Counted from the stretch's first letter, positions 1 through 9,900 are shown. The stretch is DNA of 64,000 nt from Acinetobacter larvae (GCF_001704115.1 NZ_CP016895.1:3677099-3741098), one strand, 5' to 3'. Program-made: numbers and translations. Notes: a model not told the origin generated them from the letters alone.

Positions 1-10
1 GGATGATGCT

Positions 11-1999
11 ATGTTTAAAAAAATTCTCATTGCCAACCGTGGTGAAATTGCCTGTCGTGTGATTCGCACTGCACAAAAGTTGGGCATTGCCACCGTTGCG
101 GTATATTCAGATGCCGATGCCAAGGCACAACACGTCCTGCTTGCAGATGAAGCGATTTATATCGGTGAATCCCCTGCTGCACAAAGTTATTTACAAGTCG
201 AACGCATTATTCAAGCCGCTTTAGACACAGGCAGTGAAGCGATACATCCAGGTTATGGCTTTTTATCTGAGAATGATCAGTTTGCCTTGGCCTGCGAGCA
301 ACATCATCTTTGTTTTATTGGTCCGCCAGTTGCAGCAATTTTGGCGATGGGTTTAAAGTCGACCTCTAAAGCCTTGATGGAAAAAGCTGGTGTACCGCTC
401 ACACCTGGTTATCATGGTAGCAATCAAGATGCTGATTTTCTTAAGCAACAAGCCGATGCCATTGGCTATCCGCTCTTGATCAAAGCCAGTGCCGGAGGTG
501 GCGGTAAAGGCATGAGCTTGGTTGAGCATAGCGCAGACTTTTTACAGGCTTTAGCATCATGCAAACGGGAAGCTAAATCGAGTTTTGGCAATGATGATGT
601 TTTGATTGAACGCTATGTCATACAGCCTCGACATATCGAGGTACAGATATTTGGCGATCGCCATGGCAATTATGTGCATTTATTTGAACGTGATTGTTCA
701 GTACAACGTCGCCACCAAAAAGTGCTAGAAGAAGCACCAGCACCGCAGATTGCAGAAGAAAAATTAACCGTAATGCGTCAGGCCGCAATAGATGCTGCAC
801 GTGCGGTGAACTATGTTGGTGCCGGCACGGTCGAGTTTATTGTGGAACAGGACGGTACAGCCTATTTCATGGAAATGAATACCCGTCTACAAGTGGAACA
901 TCCTGTAACCGAGATGATTACGGGTCAGGACTTGGTTGAGTGGCAATTACGGGTCGCCTACGGTGAGCCACTGCCCAAACTGCAACATCAACTACAGGTT
1001 CATGGTCATGCCTTGGAAGCACGTATCTATGCTGAGCAACCCGATCAAGACTTTTTACCAGCCATTGGACGGATCGACTATTTACATTATCCAGCACAAA
1101 ATGCTTATGTACGTGTAGACAGTGGCATTGTGCAAGGCGATGAAATTACGACCTATTATGATCCAATGATTGCCAAGTTAATTGTCTGGGGTGAAAACCG
1201 CGAAGCAGCCTTGGTACAAATGCAACATGCACTCAGTCAATTTCATGTTGAAGGGCTAGGCAATAACATTAGTTTCTTGCGCCGTATTATCAGTTGTGAT
1301 GCTTTTCAACAGGCTAAGCTCGACACCAATCTCATCCAGCGTGAACAACACTTTTTATTTCAACCGCAACAGCGCCATGCGGCTCATTGGGTGACTGCGG
1401 CATTGATCGAGTTACTCTGCCAGTTCCAGCAACATCGCAGCACACAACACCCCTTATGGTTGGCACAACCATTTTGGCGACTGAATCACGTGAGTCGTCA
1501 TCGTATGGTCTTTCAGGATGGTCAACGTGAGGCTGAAATCTATTTGAGTCCAACTGCGCATGGTTTTATCGCAGAGTATGGCAAGCAGCGTTTCCAGATT
1601 TCGGGGCAGTTGCTCGATGCCAACCGCGCCAAGGTACAACTAGATGGTGTCCAAAAAACCGTGGCATTTCATCGTAACGCTACAGCAATTACGCTCTTTG
1701 ATGCGGGCGAAAGTTATGGTTTCCATGCTCTAAAAGCCAACTATGGTCAAGGCGATAACCAAGCCGCAGAAGGTCATTTAACAGCACCTATGCCTGGTGT
1801 GGTTACCCAAGTCTTGGTCAGTGCCGATCAAGCCGTGAAAAAGGATGATGTATTGCTTACCCTTGAAGCCATGAAAATGGAATATACCATTCGGGCACCA
1901 CAGGATGGCGTGATTGCAGAAGCTTACTTTCAGGTTGGTGATCAGGTCATGGCTGGTGATGAGCTCATTGCCTTTGCAACGGCGGAGGATGTGGCATGA
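11..1999 (+). CDS. liuD: Methylcrotonyl-CoA carboxylase biotin-carboxylase (alpha) subunit
   Basis: Biotin-dependent acyl-CoA carboxylase alpha subunit, 662 aa. It carries an N-terminal biotin carboxylase domain (opens KKILIANRGEIACRVIRTA; Gly-rich ATP-grasp loop ASAGGGGKGM near residue 160; MEMNTRLQVEHPVTE near 290) and a C-terminal biotinyl domain with EAMKME, the biotinylated lysine being Lys622. In leucine breakdown it carboxylates biotin for conversion of 3-methylcrotonyl-CoA to 3-methylglutaconyl-CoA, with a separate carboxyltransferase subunit that should lie upstream, outside the window. The stop overlaps the start of the HMG-CoA lyase gene (ATGA), which favours methylcrotonyl-CoA over acetyl- or propionyl-CoA carboxylase. 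The upstream genes and promoter are not visible. Confidence 0.9.
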   Translation: MFKKILIANRGEIACRVIRTAQKLGIATVAVYSDADAKAQHVLLADEAIYIGESPAAQSYLQVERIIQAALDTGSEAIHPGYGFLSENDQFALACEQHHLCFIGPPVAAILAMGLKSTSKALMEKAGVPLTPGYHGSNQDADFLKQQADAIGYPLLIKASAGGGGKGMSLVEHSADFLQALASCKREAKSSFGNDDVLIERYVIQPRHIEVQIFGDRHGNYVHLFERDCSVQRRHQKVLEEAPAPQIAEEKLTVMRQAAIDAARAVNYVGAGTVEFIVEQDGTAYFMEMNTRLQVEHPVTEMITGQDLVEWQLRVAYGEPLPKLQHQLQVHGHALEARIYAEQPDQDFLPAIGRIDYLHYPAQNAYVRVDSGIVQGDEITTYYDPMIAKLIVWGENREAALVQMQHALSQFHVEGLGNNISFLRRIISCDAFQQAKLDTNLIQREQHFLFQPQQRHAAHWVTAALIELLCQFQQHRSTQHPLWLAQPFWRLNHVSRHRMVFQDGQREAEIYLSPTAHGFIAEYGKQRFQISGQLLDANRAKVQLDGVQKTVAFHRNATAITLFDAGESYGFHALKANYGQGDNQAAEGHLTAPMPGVVTQVLVSADQAVKKDDVLLTLEAMKMEYTIRAPQDGVIAEAYFQVGDQVMAGDELIAFATAEDVA

Positions 2000-2889
2000 G
2001 TGAATCCGTTAAAATTGTAGAGGTTGGACCTCGCGATGGCTTACAAAATGAAAAGCAAAACTTAACCGTAGCGCAGCGCTTGGCGTTTATTCAGGATTTA
2101 GTTGCAGCAGGGTTGAAATATATTGAGGTGGGATCTTGTGTATCCCCCAAATGGCTGCCGCAAATGGCGCAAAGTACGGATTTATTTCAGTTACTTCCTA
2201 CTGATACTGATTTACACTTTAGTTTGCTCACCCCCAACTTAAAGGGCTTTGAGGCTGCCGCTGCAGTAAATTGCCCTGAAGTGGCGGTATTTACTGCAGC
2301 ATCAGAAAGCTTTACCCGTAAAAACATCAACTGCTCCATTGCTGAAAGCTTTGAAAAATTTGCTGACGTAATCCAAGCCGCCAAGATGAAAAATATGCGA
2401 GTGCGTGGTTATGTATCGTGTATGGTGGATTGCCCCTATGCAGGAGCCATTGCACCCGAACAAGTTCGTGATGTGGCAAAGCGTTTGTATGATATGGGCT
2501 GCTATGAAATCTCCTTGGGTGAAACCATCGGTACAGCAACGCCAGATCGGGTGGCCAAGGTCTGGGATTGCTGTCTGGCAGAGCTAGATGCAGCTGTTCT
2601 TGCAGGGCATTTTCACAATACCTATGGCATGGCGATAGCAAATATTTATCAGTCTTTACAACAAGGTATACGTATCTTTGATGCCTCCTTAGCAGGACTG
2701 GGTGGCTGTCCTTATGCCAAAGGGGCTTCGGGCAATGTCGCCACCGAAGACGTCTATTATTTACTCAGCCAGCTGGGCTATGAAACTGGTATTGATGTAG
2801 AGCACTTGATGCTAGCAAGCCGCAATATAAGCCAGACCTTACAGCGTAAAAGTTTATCGAGCTATGCCAATGCCTATTGGGCACAATAA
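1996..2889 (+). CDS. liuE: Hydroxymethylglutaryl-CoA lyase
   Basis: HMG-CoA lyase, 297 aa, of the HMGL-like TIM-barrel family. It cleaves 3-hydroxy-3-methylglutaryl-CoA to acetoacetate and acetyl-CoA, the last step of leucine catabolism. The N-terminal VEVGPRDGLQNE is the substrate/metal-binding signature. HFHNTYGMA holds the metal-binding histidines, and GLGGCPYAKGASGNVATED holds the catalytic cysteine loop. The start codon overlaps the liuD stop by 4 bp, so the two are translationally coupled. This is the last gene of the operon; about 195 bp without an evident gene follow before the next cassette. Confidence 0.94.
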   Translation: MSESVKIVEVGPRDGLQNEKQNLTVAQRLAFIQDLVAAGLKYIEVGSCVSPKWLPQMAQSTDLFQLLPTDTDLHFSLLTPNLKGFEAAAAVNCPEVAVFTAASESFTRKNINCSIAESFEKFADVIQAAKMKNMRVRGYVSCMVDCPYAGAIAPEQVRDVAKRLYDMGCYEISLGETIGTATPDRVAKVWDCCLAELDAAVLAGHFHNTYGMAIANIYQSLQQGIRIFDASLAGLGGCPYAKGASGNVATEDVYYLLSQLGYETGIDVEHLMLASRNISQTLQRKSLSSYANAYWAQ

Positions 2890-3057
2890 TATGGTGCAAG
2901 ATGGCTGAATATGACGAAGTCTATGGACTAGCTGTACAGGCTGGGGATAATGCACTAAGCCTAAGATGGCGAGGCATGGACCTATGGCAAAAAACACACT
3001 AGATCATAGTCAAATTTTCCAGTAGGTCATTTGTTTAAATATTAGAATATCGTTAGA

Positions 3058-3077
3058 ATTGAGAATCGTTATTATCT
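3058..3077 (+). promoter_or_regulatory. Putative Fur box before the FecI-type sigma gene
   Basis: GAGAATCGTTATTATC at 3061-3076 resembles the GATAATnATTATC-type Fur site and lies just before the sigma-factor start at 3085. Iron-starvation sigma factors are commonly Fur-repressed. The match is imperfect, so this is an inference. Confidence 0.45.
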
Positions 3078-3084
3078 TAAGACT

Positions 3085-3591
3085 ATGATCATGTCTGGTA
3101 CTGAGGTTGAGCATCTCTATCAAAACCATTATGCGTGGTTACATGCATGGTTAAAAAAGCGCCTAAACAATAGCCATACCGCAGCAGATTTGGCGCAAGA
3201 TACCTTTGTGAGAATTTTAAGCAAACAAGACAAGCTATACTTTGATCGACCACAGGCTTTATTGACCACCATTGCTCGCGGTGTGCTGGTCAATTGGCTA
3301 CAACGTCAAGCCATTGAGCAGGCATATTTAGAGGTCTTGGCGGCACAACCCGAGCAATGTCTGCCCTCTCCTGAACAACAATTACAAAGTATTGAATCTT
3401 TAGCTTTAATTTTTAAAGTCTTGGCAAGTTTACCAGAACGGCAACAGCAAATTTTTATTTACTCACAGCTTGAGGGTATGAAACAACAAGAGATTGCCCA
3501 GCGACTGCATATTTCGGTACGCACCGTGATCCGCGATTTATCGCAAGCGCTAACGCATTGCCTCAGTGTAATTCACCAAGAACTACCATGA
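3085..3591 (+). CDS. FecI-like ECF sigma factor
   Basis: ECF sigma-70 factor of 168 aa, iron-starvation (FecI) type. Region 2 is at the N-terminus (LYQNHYAWLHAWLKKRL, then AADLAQDTFVRIL) and region 4 is a C-terminal helix-turn-helix (LPERQQQIFIYSQLEGMKQQEIAQRLHISVRTV as separate segments). It should direct RNA polymerase to the downstream TonB receptor promoter when the receptor and FecR-like protein signal ligand binding. The gene overlaps the FecR-type gene by ATGA, and a Fur-like site lies immediately upstream. M1 (3085) and M3 (3091) are both possible starts; neither has a strong Shine-Dalgarno. The substrate it responds to cannot be told from sequence. Confidence 0.9.
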   Translation: MIMSGTEVEHLYQNHYAWLHAWLKKRLNNSHTAADLAQDTFVRILSKQDKLYFDRPQALLTTIARGVLVNWLQRQAIEQAYLEVLAAQPEQCLPSPEQQLQSIESLALIFKVLASLPERQQQIFIYSQLEGMKQQEIAQRLHISVRTVIRDLSQALTHCLSVIHQELP

Positions 3592-4565
3592 AAGCAACCG
3601 ATATTCCTGCGCAAGTTTTTAGTCAAGCTGTGGAGTGGTTACTACGCCAGCAACAAGCCCCTTTCAGTGCAGATGAACAGCAAGAATTTCAACAGTGGTT
3701 ACAGCAAAGCGAACAACATCAACGTGCTTGGCAATGTGCCGAATATTTAACCGAATATTTAAATAACAGTCTAGATCAGTTGGCACCACAACAGAGCAGC
3801 AATGTTTTGCAAAAAGCAGGTCAGTTACAACATCAGCAACTGTTGCGCCTCGGCAAATTGCTGTTATTGACGGTGGTGGTGAGTGGCTTGGGATATTGGG
3901 GCTGGCAGTCAGATTTAGCTTATGCGGTATTGGCTGAATATCGTACCCAAGTTGGGGAACAAAAACTGATTCATCTCAGTGATGGCAGTCAGGTCTATTT
4001 AAATACCGATAGCGCGATGGACACGCAGTTTAATCCGCAACAGCGTTTGTTAAGTCTGCATTATGGTGAGATTCAAATCCGCACTGCCAAAGAGCATCGT
4101 GCACAAAAACGACCATTTCGTGTGCAAACGCCATATGGCACCTTGGAAGCCTTGGGGACAGTCTTTAATGTACAACAATTACAGCAGCAAACTTGTGTGG
4201 CTGTTTTGGAAAGTGCAGTGAAGATTAGCCCCTTGCATTTAGCACCGATCATTGTGCGGCAGAATCAGCAAATTTGTTTTAATCAGTCAGCTTATCAACC
4301 GATACAGCAAATCCAACTCAATACCCAACAATGGCAAAGCGGTTTATTTAGTGCCTATGATCTACCCTTGCCTGCTTTTGTTGAACAAATGCAACGTTAT
4401 CATCGGGCTTATTATCAGCTAGATCCTGCGCTTGCGCATTTGACAATTTCTGGTTCTTATCCGCTCACCGATCCACAAAAAACTTTAGAATTATTACAAC
4501 AGACCTATCCGATTAGCATCGAACAGCACCTCAAAGGTTATGTCATTCGTATGCAAAAGCGCTAA
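3588..4565 (+). CDS. FecR-family anti-sigma factor / signal transducer
   Basis: Inner-membrane FecR-type regulator, 325 aa from the ATG at 3588, which overlaps the sigma-factor stop as ATGA. An in-frame start 10 codons upstream is less likely. The N-terminal cytoplasmic domain (AVEWLLRQQQAPFSADEQQ) is the DUF4880/anti-sigma region. One transmembrane segment follows (LLLLTVVVSGLGYWGW, near residue 90), then the periplasmic FecR domain (LSDGSQVYLNTDSAM, TPYGTLEALGTVFNV) that contacts the receptor's STN domain. It sits between sigma factor and receptor, the standard order of a cell-surface signalling cassette. Confidence 0.9.
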   Translation: MKATDIPAQVFSQAVEWLLRQQQAPFSADEQQEFQQWLQQSEQHQRAWQCAEYLTEYLNNSLDQLAPQQSSNVLQKAGQLQHQQLLRLGKLLLLTVVVSGLGYWGWQSDLAYAVLAEYRTQVGEQKLIHLSDGSQVYLNTDSAMDTQFNPQQRLLSLHYGEIQIRTAKEHRAQKRPFRVQTPYGTLEALGTVFNVQQLQQQTCVAVLESAVKISPLHLAPIIVRQNQQICFNQSAYQPIQQIQLNTQQWQSGLFSAYDLPLPAFVEQMQRYHRAYYQLDPALAHLTISGSYPLTDPQKTLELLQQTYPISIEQHLKGYVIRMQKR

Positions 4566-4740
4566 ATCGACAGATATTCCTATGCTTTCTACCAGCGCTC
4601 AGCTTTATTTTTAAAATATAAAATTAATAATATCAATTATTTATGTACTTTATTGCTTTGACGATGTCACTTTTTGCATTTTCAACTGGTAATCATAATG
4701 AAGAATTTAATTTTAAAAATTCACCGAAGGAATAACAAAG

Positions 4741-7248
4741 ATGCAGCCACGCTTTTTAAGGCAAAACAATACACTCAGTCGATGGATGCGTAGCATGAGC
4801 TTGAGTGGTGTATTGCTCACGGGATTGACACCTTATAGCTATGCTGACAGCGTCAGTGCCGCTCAGGTGTCGCAGTATAACATTCCGCCCCAAGAGTTGG
4901 GCTATGTACTGGCGACCTTTGCTACGCAATCAGGCATTGTCTTGTCTTTCGACACACAGTTAACCAAAGGTCTGCAAAGCGCTGGCTTACATGGACGTTA
5001 TAGTATCACGCAAGGTTTTGAAAAATTACTCGAAGGTACGCATTTACAGCTATTACAACGGGCTGATGGTACTTTGGGCTTAGTGCAAGCTGCCGCGACG
5101 CCTTTAAGTAAACCTGCGGTACTCATAGGTGAATTGAAACCCATTGAATTATATGCCAAAGCAAACAAGTCCAGCCCGCAACACAAGGCTATTGCTGAAT
5201 TACCTGTGATTCGCTTACAAGCTGATGTAGCACAACCCAATAAAGTCAACTTTGCTAAAACACAGCAATCCATCAAAGATATTCCCCAATCCGTGACTGT
5301 AATCAATCGCGAGCAGTTAGATCAGCAAAATCTCACCGATTTAGCCAGCGCCATGGATAAAGTGAATGGTATAAATGTGTGGCAAGATTCAGTATTTACC
5401 AACTCATTTATTTCACGGGGCTTAGAGGTTTCTAATATACGGGTAGATGGTTTATCCAGTGCCTTAACCTTGCAGGATTTATCTCAGTTTGAGCAAATTG
5501 AGGTATTAAGAGGTGCTGATGGCTTATTTAATGGCAATGGTGAGCCTAGTGCAACTGTCAATTTGGTGCGTAAGAAACCGCTAAAGCAAAATCAAACCCT
5601 CCTAGAACTCTCTGCTGGTAGTTGGCAAAATTATCGTACATCGATTGATATAACTGGACCTATTGCACAAGATGGTGCTTTACGCGGGCGCTTGGTTGGG
5701 AGTTGGAATGATCAGGACTTTTTCTATGCTGTGGCTGAGAAAAATCGTTATTCAATTTACGGCATCTTAGAATACGATATTTTACCCAATACCACTGCAT
5801 CGGTTGGTTTTAGTTATGACAAATTAAAAGGTAAACAAGACTGGATTGGTTTACCACGTTATATTGATGGTCGTGATATTGGTTTTAGTCGTAAGACCTC
5901 TTTTATTACCAATTGGTCAAATATTGAAGCGGAAAGCACGCAATATTTTGCGGGGATAGATCATCATTTTAATGATAACTGGCAGTTAAAATTCAATATC
6001 TCAAAAGAACATATGTTGAAGTTGAATGAATATTCAAGGTTAGCCGGTTCTGTTGATCCAGTCACCAATAGCACCTCATTGTCCTATATTAAAAATGGTA
6101 GCGAGCCTGATTCTTGGATCGGTGATTTAAATTTACAAGGTCGATTTAATTTATTCAATCAAGAGCATAGTGTGGTTGTCGGAATAGATTATCTAGATAA
6201 AGAAGATCCCTTTCACTATATTAGTGGTGAACGTTCTCCGGTATATGAATTCAATATTTTTGAATTTGATCGAGATGCTGCGATTGCACGACCGATTAGT
6301 CGTGATTATGCACCCAGCCGTACAGTTTATACCCAGCAATTGGGGTATTATGGCACAGTAAAATGGCAGCTAGCCAAGCCCTTAAAGTTGATCACAGGGG
6401 CGCGTTTAAATAATTATAAATTTACACAAAATAATGGTTTGGGGCAGCGTACCGCACATTATGTCGATAAAAATGTTGTTATTCCATTTGTGGGCTTAAG
6501 CTATGATTTAACAGATCAATGGCTCGTATATGCGAGTGTGGCAGAAACTTTTAAATCACAAGCAAATTTACTTGATGCCGAGCATAAACCTCTAGAACCG
6601 ATTACAGGTAGAAACTATGAAATTGGTATCAAAGGTGATTTATGGGAAGGCAAAGGTAATTTTGCTTTGTCGACCTACCGTACCGAAAGAGACAATCAAG
6701 GCAACTTACTTTATAAAGAAAATATAGACGATGGGAATGGCAGTAGCTGCTGTTATATTGGCAATAATAATGTCGTAATGAGCGGTGTCGAGTTAGAATT
6801 AAGCGGCGAAATACTCCCTCATTTAACCGGTTCCATTGGCTATAGTTATTTTAATAACCATGATGACTTTAAAACCATTTCTTGGCGAAAAATTACCTTA
6901 CCCCGCAATACCTTAAAAGCATGGTTAGATTATAAAATGCAAGATTGGACGGTCGGTATTAATGTCGCTGCACAATCTAAGCAATATGCCACAGGGTCTA
7001 CGCCCACCCATTATGATCAAGAAACCGGAAAATGGGGGGCTCCATACGTAGATTATCAGTTTAACTCGCCGGGGCGTGCAATTTGGGGCGCTCAACTGGG
7101 ATATACGGTTAACCCACATTTACGGGTAGATTTTAGAGTCAACAATATCTTTGATAAGGTTTACTGGCAAACCATCGGCGATGCCAGTGGTTATAACTGG
7201 TATGGTGAACCGCGTAATTATATGTTGACGCTCAGAGCAAAATACTAA
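4741..7248 (+). CDS. TonB-dependent siderophore receptor with STN signalling domain
   Basis: Outer-membrane ferric-siderophore receptor, 835 aa, FpvA/FecA type. It has a signal peptide (MRSMSLSGVLLTGLTPYSYA region), a periplasmic STN domain (YNIPPQELGYVLATFATQSG, about residues 45-115), a plug (QSIKDIPQSVTVINREQLDQ through VRKKPL) and a 22-strand-type barrel ending in an aromatic-rich C-terminus (NYMLTLRAKY). GAAGGAAT precedes the ATG. The STN domain and the preceding sigma/anti-sigma pair imply ligand-induced autoactivation. A vicinal Cys-Cys pair (SSCCYIGNNN) lies in a predicted loop near residue 670. The ligand is unknown; a pyoverdine- or hydroxamate-type xenosiderophore is a reasonable guess from family resemblance only. 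Confidence 0.9.
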   Translation: MQPRFLRQNNTLSRWMRSMSLSGVLLTGLTPYSYADSVSAAQVSQYNIPPQELGYVLATFATQSGIVLSFDTQLTKGLQSAGLHGRYSITQGFEKLLEGTHLQLLQRADGTLGLVQAAATPLSKPAVLIGELKPIELYAKANKSSPQHKAIAELPVIRLQADVAQPNKVNFAKTQQSIKDIPQSVTVINREQLDQQNLTDLASAMDKVNGINVWQDSVFTNSFISRGLEVSNIRVDGLSSALTLQDLSQFEQIEVLRGADGLFNGNGEPSATVNLVRKKPLKQNQTLLELSAGSWQNYRTSIDITGPIAQDGALRGRLVGSWNDQDFFYAVAEKNRYSIYGILEYDILPNTTASVGFSYDKLKGKQDWIGLPRYIDGRDIGFSRKTSFITNWSNIEAESTQYFAGIDHHFNDNWQLKFNISKEHMLKLNEYSRLAGSVDPVTNSTSLSYIKNGSEPDSWIGDLNLQGRFNLFNQEHSVVVGIDYLDKEDPFHYISGERSPVYEFNIFEFDRDAAIARPISRDYAPSRTVYTQQLGYYGTVKWQLAKPLKLITGARLNNYKFTQNNGLGQRTAHYVDKNVVIPFVGLSYDLTDQWLVYASVAETFKSQANLLDAEHKPLEPITGRNYEIGIKGDLWEGKGNFALSTYRTERDNQGNLLYKENIDDGNGSSCCYIGNNNVVMSGVELELSGEILPHLTGSIGYSYFNNHDDFKTISWRKITLPRNTLKAWLDYKMQDWTVGINVAAQSKQYATGSTPTHYDQETGKWGAPYVDYQFNSPGRAIWGAQLGYTVNPHLRVDFRVNNIFDKVYWQTIGDASGYNWYGEPRNYMLTLRAKY

Positions 7249-7307
7249 GTATTTGCGATCAGACTTTTTAAAATACAGCTTTGCGAAAGAGCCTTAAAAA
7301 TGGCAAT

Positions 7308-7339
7308 GGGTCAACTGTGAGATGTTGGCCCTTTTTTTA
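7308..7339 (+). terminator. Rho-independent terminator after the siderophore receptor
   Basis: GGGTCAAC, a 7-nt loop, GTTGGCCC, then a run of seven T. It lies 60 bp after the receptor stop and ends the signalling cassette. Confidence 0.75.
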
Positions 7340-7495
7340 TTATGACGCTGTGATTGTCTTGTACTCAGTATGATGCGTCGACCAATCCGCAACTGGTACT
7401 TAAAAAAATACTAAAAGTGTATCTTATGACCAGACCAGAATAATGCATAAACTTTGCGCTTAAACCATTTATACATTTAGGTAGGAGTTGGGTTT

Positions 7496-8695
7496 ATGTC
7501 GCGTCAGCATCATTCTCCTTGGTCATATTATCAAGATTATATGCCAGCAGTCGTTGCGGGTTTAATTTCCGTAATCGTCAATTATGGTGGTACTTTTATT
7601 TTAATTTTCCAAGCGGCACAAATAGCAGGTTTAAGCCCTGAGCGTACGGCTTCATGGGTCTGGTCAATCTCGATTGGCGTAGGGGTCACGGGTATTTTAC
7701 TCAGTTGGCGCTATAAACAGCCGATTATTACCGCATGGTCAACCCCTGCTGCTGCCTTTTTAATGACAGCATTGGCAAGCGTGCCCTATGCAGAGGCTAT
7801 TGCGGCATATATGTTATCTGCCTTGGCTTTTGTGCTATTGGGTATGACAGGATACTTTGCAAAACTGATACGATGGATTCCAATGAGCATTGCCTCGGGT
7901 TTATTGGCAGGGATTTTATTGCAGTTTGGCATTGCAGTATTTGCCAATATCAGTGCAGATCCATTATTGGTGATTACATTATTTTTGGTTTATCTCATTG
8001 CCAAGCGACTTTCAGCACGTTACGCCATCGTTGCTGTTTTAGGGGGCGGTTTAATTTTATTATGTTTACAGTCTGCGATAGATTTATCTGCTTTTCATTT
8101 TGCCTTTGCCACTCCGGTTTTTACTGCACCGGTATTTAGCCTACATGCGCTATTGAGTATTGCGCTGCCCTTATTTTTAATCACTTTGACAGGACAATAT
8201 ATGCCTGGTCTTTTACTGTTGCAAAATGATGGCTATCGCAGCAATGCCAAAGCAATATTTACCGTAACGGGCTGCGGTTCTTTGCTCATGGCACCTTTTG
8301 GCTCACATGCATTTAATTTGGCGGCAATTACTGCGGCAATTTGTACGGGAGCTGACGCACACCAAAACCCTAAAAAACGTTGGGTTGCAGGCATTACTGC
8401 GGGTTTGTTTTATATTTTGGTGGGCTTATTTGGTCTCAGTTTAGCCGCATTATTTAGTGCTTTCCCGAAAGCATTTATGAGTACTTTGGCCGGTTTAGCG
8501 TTATTGGGCACGATTGCAGGAAGCTTGGCGAATGCTTTGCAACACCCCCGTAATCGCGAAGCTGCATTGATTACCTTCCTCGCAACAGCCGCAAATATCA
8601 ATTTATTCGGTATTGGTGGTGCATTTTGGGGCTTGGTCTTTGGTTTAGTGGCTTATGCCATCTTACAATTGAGTGATCGCAATCAAACTCAATAG
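7496..8695 (+). CDS. benE: BenE-family benzoate/H+ symporter
   Basis: Integral membrane protein of 399 aa with about 12 hydrophobic segments. The N-terminus (YYQDYMPAVVAGLISVIVNY) and the PIITAWSTPAAAFL motif are typical of BenE, the benzoate membrane transport protein. A good Shine-Dalgarno (GGAG in taggtaggagtt) precedes the ATG. No benzoate degradation genes are next to it, so the substrate is inferred from family only; other aromatic acids or purine-like substrates cannot be excluded. It stands alone between a terminator and the yggS operon. Confidence 0.85.
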   Translation: MSRQHHSPWSYYQDYMPAVVAGLISVIVNYGGTFILIFQAAQIAGLSPERTASWVWSISIGVGVTGILLSWRYKQPIITAWSTPAAAFLMTALASVPYAEAIAAYMLSALAFVLLGMTGYFAKLIRWIPMSIASGLLAGILLQFGIAVFANISADPLLVITLFLVYLIAKRLSARYAIVAVLGGGLILLCLQSAIDLSAFHFAFATPVFTAPVFSLHALLSIALPLFLITLTGQYMPGLLLLQNDGYRSNAKAIFTVTGCGSLLMAPFGSHAFNLAAITAAICTGADAHQNPKKRWVAGITAGLFYILVGLFGLSLAALFSAFPKAFMSTLAGLALLGTIAGSLANALQHPRNREAALITFLATAANINLFGIGGAFWGLVFGLVAYAILQLSDRNQTQ

Positions 8696-8873
8696 TACCC
8701 TCGTCATCATAAAGAGCGCGCAAAGCAAGAGATTAGATCAATATGATGGTAATGGATACTGAAACTGCCATGAATGTTGCTACTACGTTGCTTGATTTTG
8801 AGCAAAAGCATTGCGCTTTTTTTGACACTATATTATTGTCCTATGACAAAGTTTAAATGTCATAGGATTTATA

Positions 8874-9611
8874 ATGAATCAATACCATACCCCCAATAGT
8901 CTGCGAGAGCTCCAGCAGAATATTGAAGCGATTCAGCAGCATATTGCCACAATATGCCAACGCGTTGGACGAGATCCAGCACAGGTGCGTTTATTGCCTG
9001 TGACCAAGACTTTGCCGGCGCAACGGGTTGCACAAGCTTATGCAGCAGGCTTGAGCTGCTTTGGTGAAAACAAGGTTTTGGAGGCCAAAGGCAAATATGA
9101 GGCGTTACAACATTTGCCGATCCGCTGGCAGTTAATCGGTCATCTACAAAGTAATAAAGTGAAATATATGACGAAATTCATTGATGAATTTCATGCACTG
9201 GACAGCTTGAGATTGGCAGAAAAACTCAATCAACGTTTATTGCTTGAACAAAGGCAGCTCACTGTCTTTGTTCAGGTCAATACCTCCAATGAGCAAAGTA
9301 AATTTGGTGTCAGACCTGAACAGGCATTGCCTTTGATTGAACAATGTCAGGCTTTTTCACAACTCAATATTGTCGGTTTGATGACCCTCGCCATACATAG
9401 CCAAAATGAAGTTGAAGTGCGCCGTTGTTTTCAAAGCTTAAGACAATTACGTGAGGAGATTCAGCAGCATTACCCCAATGTACAGCGTTTATCGATGGGA
9501 ATGTCTAGTGATTATGAGATTGCCCTTGAAGAAGGCGCAACTGATATCCGTGTAGGTCAGGCTATTTTTGGTGCCAGAGCATTGCCAGACAGTTATTACT
9601 GGTCGGAGTAA
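8874..9611 (+). CDS. yggS: YggS-family pyridoxal phosphate homeostasis protein
   Basis: PLP-binding protein (PLPBP/ProSC family), 245 aa, which buffers and hands over free PLP in the cytoplasm. The TIM-barrel pattern is complete: LLPVTKTLPAQRV with the PLP lysine Lys45, GENKVLEAKGKYEAL, WQLIGHLQSNKVKYM, then LSMGMSSDYEIALEEGATDIRVGQAIFGAR. An AGGA Shine-Dalgarno lies 7 nt before the ATG. It opens an operon whose later members include two further PLP-type proteins, which fits a PLP-supply role. In many proteobacteria yggS sits beside proC or pilT; here it does not. Confidence 0.92.
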   Translation: MNQYHTPNSLRELQQNIEAIQQHIATICQRVGRDPAQVRLLPVTKTLPAQRVAQAYAAGLSCFGENKVLEAKGKYEALQHLPIRWQLIGHLQSNKVKYMTKFIDEFHALDSLRLAEKLNQRLLLEQRQLTVFVQVNTSNEQSKFGVRPEQALPLIEQCQAFSQLNIVGLMTLAIHSQNEVEVRRCFQSLRQLREEIQQHYPNVQRLSMGMSSDYEIALEEGATDIRVGQAIFGARALPDSYYWSE

Positions 9612-9618
9612 ATTGAAT

Positions 9619-9900
9619 ATGACAGCAACTATGCATACAGCTTATCAACTCAGCATTTATAAACATGGCAAGTTATTAGGAAACTTTCAGAGTGATACAC
9701 CACAAGCATTACAGGATATGCAGACCGTGTGGCAATTGCTACGCCATCATCCAGCTCTACACTTTGAATTGTTGCAAGTGATTGAAGAGTCACGCCTACT
9801 GATGCAAAAAGATGGCGCACTACAGCTCTTAGGTCATCAATATCGTTATGTTCCATGTGCACTGACACAACTGATAGAGGAAGCATCATGCAGCATTTAA
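9619..9900 (+). CDS. Small conserved-looking protein of unknown function
   Basis: A 93-aa soluble protein, not recognised. I chose the ATG at 9619, 8 nt after yggS ends, over an in-frame start overlapping yggS. The sequence (MTATMHTAYQLSIYKHGKLL, then TPQALQDMQTVWQLLRHHPA) suggests a small alpha/beta fold with no membrane segment, cysteine cluster or known motif. Its end overlaps the start of the aminotransferase gene by 13 bp, so it is almost certainly co-translated in the PLP operon. Confidence 0.6.
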   Translation: MTATMHTAYQLSIYKHGKLLGNFQSDTPQALQDMQTVWQLLRHHPALHFELLQVIEESRLLMQKDGALQLLGHQYRYVPCALTQLIEEASCSI

